This document shows positions 5,047 through 9,241 of a DNA stretch of 9,241 bases, in pieces. The first letter of the stretch is position 1; each line of letters opens with the position of its first letter. Both the position numbers and the translations under genes were made by a program. The stretch lies in contig JBBDQV010000056.1 of assembly GCA_040905845.1 (NCBI GenBank), positions 1 to 9,241 on the forward strand. Direction: 5' to 3'. This DNA comes from VGDP01 sp040905845. GTDB lineage: Bacteria; Pseudomonadota; Alphaproteobacteria; SP197. A model generated the notes under the pieces. It saw nothing but the letters and a program-made list of their open reading frames with translations. It had not been told where the DNA came from and made no database searches.

Positions 5047-5993
5047 TGGCGACCGAGACGTTGCCCAAGCGCGGCTTGCTCGCGCGCCTCAAGGCCGGGC
5101 TCGAGCGCTCCTCGGAGCGCATCGCCTCGGGGCTCGGCGCCATCTTCACCGGGCGCCGGGTCGACGCCGCGACCCTCGCCGAGCTCGAGGAGCTGTTGAT
5201 CACGAGCGACTTGGGCGTCGCGACGGCCGCCAAGTTGACCGGCACGCTCGCCAAGGACGCGCTCGGCAAGGAGTCGACGGTCGAGGACGTCAAGGCGGCG
5301 CTCGCCCGCCACGTCGCGGCGGCCCTGGCGCCGGTCGAGCGGCCGTTCGCCGTGGACCGCGCGTCGCGGCCGTTCGTCGTCCTGGTCATGGGCGTCAACG
5401 GCACGGGCAAGACGACGACCATCGGCAAGCTGGCGAAACGACTGCGCGATGACGGACTCAAGGTCATGTTGGTGGCGGGCGACACCTTCCGCGCCGCGGC
5501 GATCGAGCAGCTCCGGGTCTGGGGCGAGCGCGCCGGCTGCCCGGTGGTGGCGCGCGAGCAGGGCTCGGACGCCGCCGGGCTTGCCTTCGAGGCGCTGGCC
5601 AAGGCCAAGGCCGAGGGCTTCGACGTCGTGCTGATCGATACCGCGGGCCGGCTCCACAACAAGGCCGAGCTGATGGCCGAATTGCGCAAGATCGTCCGCG
5701 TCATCGGCAAGCAGGACGCGAGCGCGCCGCATTCCCGCCTCCTGGTGCTCGACGCGACGACCGGGCAGAACGCGCACCAGCAGGTCGAGACGTTCCGCGC
5801 GATGGCGGAGGTGAGCGGCCTGGTCATCACCAAGCTCGACGGCACCGCCAAGGGCGGGGTCGTGGTCGCGCTCGCCGAGCGCTTCGGCGTGCCGGTTCAC
5901 TTCATCGGCGTCGGGGAGGGCATCGACGACCTCAGGCCGTTCGAGGCCGAAGCGTTCGCCCGCGCCCTCGTCGGGCTCGAAGACTCTCAGTAG
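5046..5993 (+). CDS. ftsY: Signal recognition particle receptor FtsY
   Basis: The 315-aa SRP GTPase receives ribosome-nascent chain-SRP complexes at the inner membrane and passes them to SecYEG. The N domain covers about 10-100. The G domain holds the P-loop GVNGTGKT (116-123), the insertion-box/DTFRAAA segment (146-152), G3 DTAGR (198-202), LVLDATTGQNA (233-243), G4 TKLDGTAKGG (262-271) and the closing GVGEGIDDLRPF (288-299). The long acidic A domain of E. coli FtsY is absent; instead there is a short basic amphipathic start (KRGLLARLKAGLERSSERI) suited to membrane contact. This short form is usual in alphaproteobacteria. ATG 5046 shares one base with the mtaB stop, has no obvious ribosome site of its own and so probably depends on coupling. 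The 3' end overlaps the convergent NUDIX gene by 7 bp. Confidence 0.96.
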   Translation: MATETLPKRGLLARLKAGLERSSERIASGLGAIFTGRRVDAATLAELEELLITSDLGVATAAKLTGTLAKDALGKESTVEDVKAALARHVAAALAPVERPFAVDRASRPFVVLVMGVNGTGKTTTIGKLAKRLRDDGLKVMLVAGDTFRAAAIEQLRVWGERAGCPVVAREQGSDAAGLAFEALAKAKAEGFDVVLIDTAGRLHNKAELMAELRKIVRVIGKQDASAPHSRLLVLDATTGQNAHQQVETFRAMAEVSGLVITKLDGTAKGGVVVALAERFGVPVHFIGVGEGIDDLRPFEAEAFARALVGLEDSQ

Positions 5994-6529
5994 TCGCCGA
6001 GTTCGCCCGGCGGGTTGGCGCGGGTCGTCGTGTCGCCGCCGAGGATGCGATCGCGCCAGTGCCCGAGCGCCCACCGCACCGAGGGGAACGCGAGGTCGTC
6101 CCACGGGATTTCGTCCCAGAGCGCGAGCCGGGCCTCGAGCGTCTCGACGCCGGGGGCGATGTCGGGCGCGGCGAGGCGCGCGGCGTAGATGACCTGGACC
6201 TGGCTGATGCGGGGCACGCTGTAGACCGCGAGCACGCCCTCGATCGCGATGGTCGCGCCGGCCTCCTCGCGCGCCTCGCGCGCCGCACCCTGGGCGGTCG
6301 TCTCGTTGAGCTCGAGGTAGCCCGCCGGGATGGTCCAGAAACCGCGCCGCGGGTTGATCGCGCGCCGGCACAGCAGCACACGGCCCTGGTCGGCGATCAC
6401 CGCGCCGACCACCACCTTCGGGTTGCGATAGAGCACGAAGCCGCAGTCGTCGCAGACCAGACGCTCGCGGTTGTCGCCTTCCGGCACCTTGAGCGTGGTC
6501 GGTCCCGCGAGCTTGCCCGGCTCGGCCAT
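5987..6529 (-). CDS. NUDIX hydrolase with a single CxxC finger
   Basis: The 180-aa protein has a complete Nudix box, GX5EX7REUXEEXGU, at residues 70-92 (GYLELNE ... REAREEAGA), the Mg2+-binding catalytic site for cleaving nucleoside diphosphate-X compounds. Before it comes VPEGDNRERLVCDDCGFVLYRNPK (15-38), the C-terminal half of the zinc-ribbon seen in YjhB/ADP-ribose-pyrophosphatase-like proteins; the usual N-terminal CxxCG is missing. The C-terminal part DEIPWDDLAFPSVRWAL (139-155) is typical of this group. The substrate is unknown. ATG 6529 is chosen; a GTG at 6565 would add 12 residues unlike the family, and neither has a strong ribosome site. The gene lies 54 bp downstream of dnaE2 on the same strand and may be cotranscribed with it, which could suit pool cleaning during mutagenic repair, though that is only a guess. 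Confidence 0.9.
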   Translation of the reverse strand: MAEPGKLAGPTTLKVPEGDNRERLVCDDCGFVLYRNPKVVVGAVIADQGRVLLCRRAINPRRGFWTIPAGYLELNETTAQGAAREAREEAGATIAIEGVLAVYSVPRISQVQVIYAARLAAPDIAPGVETLEARLALWDEIPWDDLAFPSVRWALGHWRDRILGGDTTTRANPPGELGDY

Positions 6530-6583
6530 GGCGCCACTATGGGCGCGCGGCGAAGGCCAGTCCACCCGCAGGGACCGCGCTTG

Positions 6584-9241
6584 TCAATGGAAGTCCCGGC
6601 TGACGGGTCCCAGCGCGGGCCCGACGGCGCGGGCGACGGGCAGCGGGGTCTGGGGGACGCTGGCCCGGCGCAATGCGGTCAGGCGATCGGTCAGGTCGTC
6701 GAGCCGGTCGACGAGCACGTGGATGACGAGCCCCTCGCGCTCGAGCGTGCCGGTCGCGCCGAGCAGCACCGCGCCGAGGGTGGCGCGCCGGAAGCGCTCG
6801 AAGACGTCGGGGAAGATCACCAGGTTGGCGATGTCGGTCTCGTCCTCGATGGTCGCGAAGATGATGCCGCGCGCCGTCGAGGGCCGCTGGCGCACGGTGA
6901 CCAGGCCGGCTACGGCGACCCGCCGCCCAGGGCGCAAGCGGGCGAGCGCCGCGCACGGCACCACGCCCTCGCTGGCGAGGTCCTCGCGCAGGAACGCGAC
7001 CGGGTGGCGGCGAAGGGAGAGCCTTAGCGTCGCGTAGTCCTCGACCACCTCCTCGCTCTCGGCCAAGGGCGCGAGCCGAACCTCGGCCTCGCGCCGGGCG
7101 GACGCGGCGAACAGCGGCAGGGGATCGAGCTCGAGCCCCATGGCCGCCCACGCGGCCCCGCGCCGATCGAGCGCGAGCGGCGCCAGCGCGTCGGCGCCAG
7201 CGAGCCGCTCGACCGTCTCCCGGCTTGGGCAGGCGCGGCGGGCGAGATCGGCGAGGTCGGCGAACCCCGGCGCCCGCGCCGCCACCAGCCGACGCGCCTC
7301 GTCCTCCTTCAGCCCCTTGATCTGGCGCAGGCCCAAGCGCAGGGCGAGCGGCGGACCCTCACCCGGCACGGCTGCGCCGTGCCACCCTCTCCCCGTCGGG
7401 GAGAGGGTTCCGTCACGCCGCACGATGGAACCCTCGCCCGCGAAGCGGGAGAGGGTGGCCGCGCAGCGGCCGGGTGAGGGTCCCGCCTCCAGCGTGCAGT
7501 CCCACTCGCTCGCGTTGACGTCGACGGGACGCACGGCGACGCCGTGCTCCCTGGCATCGCGCACGATCTGCGCCGGGGCGTAGAAGCCCATGGGCTGGCT
7601 GTTCAGGAGCGCGGCGGCGAACGCCGCCGGCTCGTGGCGCTTGAGCCAGGCCGAGACGTAGACCAGGAGCGCGAAGGACGCGGCGTGGCTCTCGGGAAAG
7701 CCGTACTCGCCGAAGCCGAGGATCTGCTTGAAGCAGCGCTCGGCGAAGCCGCGCTCGTAGCCGTTGCCGACCATGCCCTCGATCAGCTTGTCCTTGAAGT
7801 CCTGGATCAGCCCCGGCCGGCGCCACGCCGCCATGGCGCGCCTGAGCGCGTCCGCCTCGCCCGGCGTGAAGCCGGCGGCGACGATGGCGATCTTCATCGC
7901 CTGCTCCTGGAACAGCGGCACGCCGAGCGTCTTGCCGAGCACGGCGCGCAGGCCCTCGGACGGGAACTCGACCGGTTCGAGGCCCGCGCGCCGGCGCAGG
8001 TAGGGGTGCACCATGTCGCCCTGGATCGGCCCCGGGCGGACGATCGCGACCTCGATGACCAGATCGTAGAAGCAGCGCGGACGCAGGCGCGGCAGCATGG
8101 CCATCTGGGCCCGGCTTTCGACCTGGAAGACGCCGAGCGAATCGCCCCGGCACAGCATGTCGTAGACCTCCGCGTCCTCGCCGGGCACGGTGGCGAGGTC
8201 GAGCGCGACGCCCCGGTGCGTCCGGATCAGGTCGAACGCCTTGCGGATGCAGGTCAGCATGCCGAGCGCGAGCACGTCGACCTTGAGGATGCCGAGCGCG
8301 TCGAGGTCGTCCTTGTCCCACTCGACGACGGTGCGGTTTTCCATCGCCGCGTTGGCGATCGGCACGACCTCGTCGAGCCGGCCGCGGGTGATGACGAAGC
8401 CGCCGACGTGCTGGGACAGATGCCGGGGAAACCCGATCAGCTCGCGCGCGAGCGCGATCGTGCGACGGAGGTGCGGGTCCGCGGGGTCGAGCCCGGCCAA
8501 GCGGATGTCCGCCGCGTCGAACGGCTCGCCGTACCAGCGCCCCGAGGCCGCGGCGGCGAGCGCCGCGACCGAGTCCTCGGAAAGCCCCATGGCCTTGCCC
8601 ACGTCGCGGATCGCGCTGCGGCTCCTGTAGCTGATGACCGTGGCGGCGAGCCCGGCGCGCTCGCGCCCGTACTTGGCGTAGACGTGCTGGATCACCTCCT
8701 CGCGCCGCTCGTGCTCGAAATCGACGTCGATGTCGGGCGGCTCGTCGCGCTCGGCGGAGACGAAGCGCTCGAACAAGAGGTCGAACTTGTCCGGGTCCAC
8801 GGCGGTGATGCCGAGGCAGTAGCACACCGCCGAGTTGGCGGCCGAGCCGCGCCCCTGGCACAGGATGCCGCGCTCGCGCGCGAAGCGGACGATGTCGTAG
8901 ACGGTGAGAAAGTAGGGCGCGTAGCCGAGCCGGGCGATGAGCGCGAGCTCGTGCTCGAGGATCGCGCGCACCCGCTCCGGCACGGCCCCGCCGTAGCGCT
9001 CGGCGGCGCCCCGCAGCGCGAGCGCGCGCAGGTACCGATCGGGCGAGAACCCCGCCGGCGCCGCTTCGTCCGGGTACTCGTAGGCGAGCTCGTCGAGTGA
9101 GAAGTGCTGGCGCTCGGCGATCTCCGTCGTCGCCGCGATCGCGTCGGGGTGATCGGCGAACAGGCGCGCCATCTCCGCCGGCGCCTTCAGGTGCCGCTCG
9201 GCGTTGGCGTGGAGCCTGAGACCGGCGGTCTCGATCGTGCA
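6584..9241 (-). CDS. dnaE2: Error-prone DNA polymerase DnaE2 (5' end beyond window)
   Basis: The visible 885 residues are the C-terminal four-fifths of a C-family polymerase; DnaE2 is usually about 1,050-1,150 aa, so the PHP domain and the start lie beyond the right edge. The frame is open to base 9241 (CTIETAGLRLHANAERHLK), so the ATG at 9172 is internal. The palm holds the catalytic aspartates in PDIDVDF (codons at 8726-8728 and 8720-8722) and in LKVDVLALG (8276-8278). Then come KTLGVPLFQEQAMKIA, RRAMAAWRRPG, the FGEYGFPESHAASFALL motif, a helix-hairpin-helix part (LRLGLRQIKGL), an OB fold (AVAGLVTVRQRP ... ATIEDETDIANLVIF) and the DnaE2-type terminus SRDFH. DnaE2 works with ImuA and ImuB in SOS-induced translesion synthesis. 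A palindromic element at 7353-7483 adds about 44 in-frame residues between the fingers and HhH parts. Confidence 0.95.
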   Translation of the reverse strand, partial: CTIETAGLRLHANAERHLKAPAEMARLFADHPDAIAATTEIAERQHFSLDELAYEYPDEAAPAGFSPDRYLRALALRGAAERYGGAVPERVRAILEHELALIARLGYAPYFLTVYDIVRFARERGILCQGRGSAANSAVCYCLGITAVDPDKFDLLFERFVSAERDEPPDIDVDFEHERREEVIQHVYAKYGRERAGLAATVISYRSRSAIRDVGKAMGLSEDSVAALAAAASGRWYGEPFDAADIRLAGLDPADPHLRRTIALARELIGFPRHLSQHVGGFVITRGRLDEVVPIANAAMENRTVVEWDKDDLDALGILKVDVLALGMLTCIRKAFDLIRTHRGVALDLATVPGEDAEVYDMLCRGDSLGVFQVESRAQMAMLPRLRPRCFYDLVIEVAIVRPGPIQGDMVHPYLRRRAGLEPVEFPSEGLRAVLGKTLGVPLFQEQAMKIAIVAAGFTPGEADALRRAMAAWRRPGLIQDFKDKLIEGMVGNGYERGFAERCFKQILGFGEYGFPESHAASFALLVYVSAWLKRHEPAAFAAALLNSQPMGFYAPAQIVRDAREHGVAVRPVDVNASEWDCTLEAGPSPGRCAATLSRFAGEGSIVRRDGTLSPTGRGWHGAAVPGEGPPLALRLGLRQIKGLKEDEARRLVAARAPGFADLADLARRACPSRETVERLAGADALAPLALDRRGAAWAAMGLELDPLPLFAASARREAEVRLAPLAESEEVVEDYATLRLSLRRHPVAFLREDLASEGVVPCAALARLRPGRRVAVAGLVTVRQRPSTARGIIFATIEDETDIANLVIFPDVFERFRRATLGAVLLGATGTLEREGLVIHVLVDRLDDLTDRLTALRRASVPQTPLPVARAVGPALGPVSRDFH
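7353..7483. repeat. Compound palindromic element inserted in frame in dnaE2
   Basis: This 131-bp element is bounded by perfect 15-bp inverted repeats GGACCCTCACCCGGC (7353-7367) and GCCGGGTGAGGGTCC (7469-7483). Inside are further hairpins: GGCACGGC/GCCGTGCC around TGC (7365-7383, perfect 8 bp); ACCCTCTCCCC/GGGGAGAGGGT around GTC (7384-7408, perfect); ACCCTCGCCCGC/GCGGGAGAGGGT around GAA (7430-7456, one mismatch); and GGCCGC/GCGGCC around GCA (7457-7471). An alternative central stem joins AGGGTTCCGTC (7404-7414) to GATGGAACCCT (7424-7434) with one G-T wobble. The gene reads through it without a stop, giving a Gly/Arg/Pro/Ser-rich stretch (SPGRCAATLSRFAGEG, then TLSPTGRGWHGAAVPGEG). Similar CCCTCACCC/CCCTCTCCCC repeats are common between genes of alphaproteobacteria. 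No target-site duplication and no second copy are seen in the window. Confidence 0.85.

Noticed and set aside
4941..6371. Long open frame (476 codons) on the minus strand across mtaB, ftsY and the NUDIX gene
   Set aside because: Antisense to ftsY, whose GTPase motifs are complete; the translated product is low-complexity Arg/Ala/Gly sequence with no recognisable family.
6530..6565. GTG start 12 codons upstream for the NUDIX gene
   Set aside because: The added residues do not resemble the family start and no ribosome site is seen; kept only as an alternative.
7353..7483. Reading the palindromic stretch as a CRISPR unit or transcription terminator
   Set aside because: There is only one copy, no spacers, and no T-tract; it lies inside an uninterrupted coding frame.
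7544..9100. Long open frame (518 codons) on the plus strand opposite dnaE2
   Set aside because: It is rich in Asp, Glu, Arg and Val in the pattern expected from the reverse of GC-rich codons, and the minus strand clearly encodes DnaE2 with catalytic motifs.

Overview
The window is very GC-rich chromosomal DNA. It most resembles an alphaproteobacterium of the Rhodospirillales/Rhizobiales sort. The grounds are the dapF-mtaB-ftsY gene order, DnaE2, an alphaproteobacterial-type NUDIX protein, and a CCCTCACCC/CCCTCTCCCC palindromic element of the kind common in these genomes. The order is an inference and the genus cannot be told. Apart from the edges, genes are tightly packed and no gene-free stretch exceeds about 160 bases.

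Left part (1-2872, all minus strand). In the direction of transcription this holds: a 366-aa diguanylate cyclase with a haem-globin sensor (1772-2872); a small periplasmic class I cytochrome c (1338-1721); a 56-aa protein that is little more than a signal peptide plus a PEP-CTERM anchor (1006-1176); a sterol desaturase/fatty acid hydroxylase family membrane protein (57-887); and the first 26 codons of a secreted protein that runs off the left edge (1-79). Regulatory signals visible here are a perfect TTGA-N6-TCAA (FNR/FixK-type) site upstream of the cytochrome gene, a hairpin between cyclase and cytochrome genes, and a sigma-54-like -24/-12 promoter with correct spacing in front of the PEP-CTERM gene. 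The theme of the first two genes is oxygen sensing and respiration; the PEP-CTERM gene points to an exosortase system elsewhere in the genome.

Middle part (2981-5993, plus strand). A tight housekeeping operon: dapF (lysine/peptidoglycan precursor), mtaB (tRNA t6A37 methylthiolation) and ftsY (SRP receptor). The genes overlap by 4 bases and 1 base, so translation is probably coupled. dapF may be read from a leaderless mRNA.

Right part (5987-9241, minus strand). The error-prone polymerase gene dnaE2 enters from the right edge without its N-terminal part and is followed after 54 bases by a NUDIX hydrolase gene. The NUDIX gene meets ftsY tail to tail with a 7-bp overlap. dnaE2 carries an unusual in-frame insertion: a compound palindromic repeat of about 131 bp (7353-7483) with 15-bp terminal inverted repeats and several internal hairpins, adding about 44 residues between the fingers region and the helix-hairpin-helix region.

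The points most worth a second look are the in-frame palindromic element inside dnaE2, the minimal PEP-CTERM protein with its sigma-54 promoter, and the globin-cyclase/cytochrome c pair with its FNR-type site.
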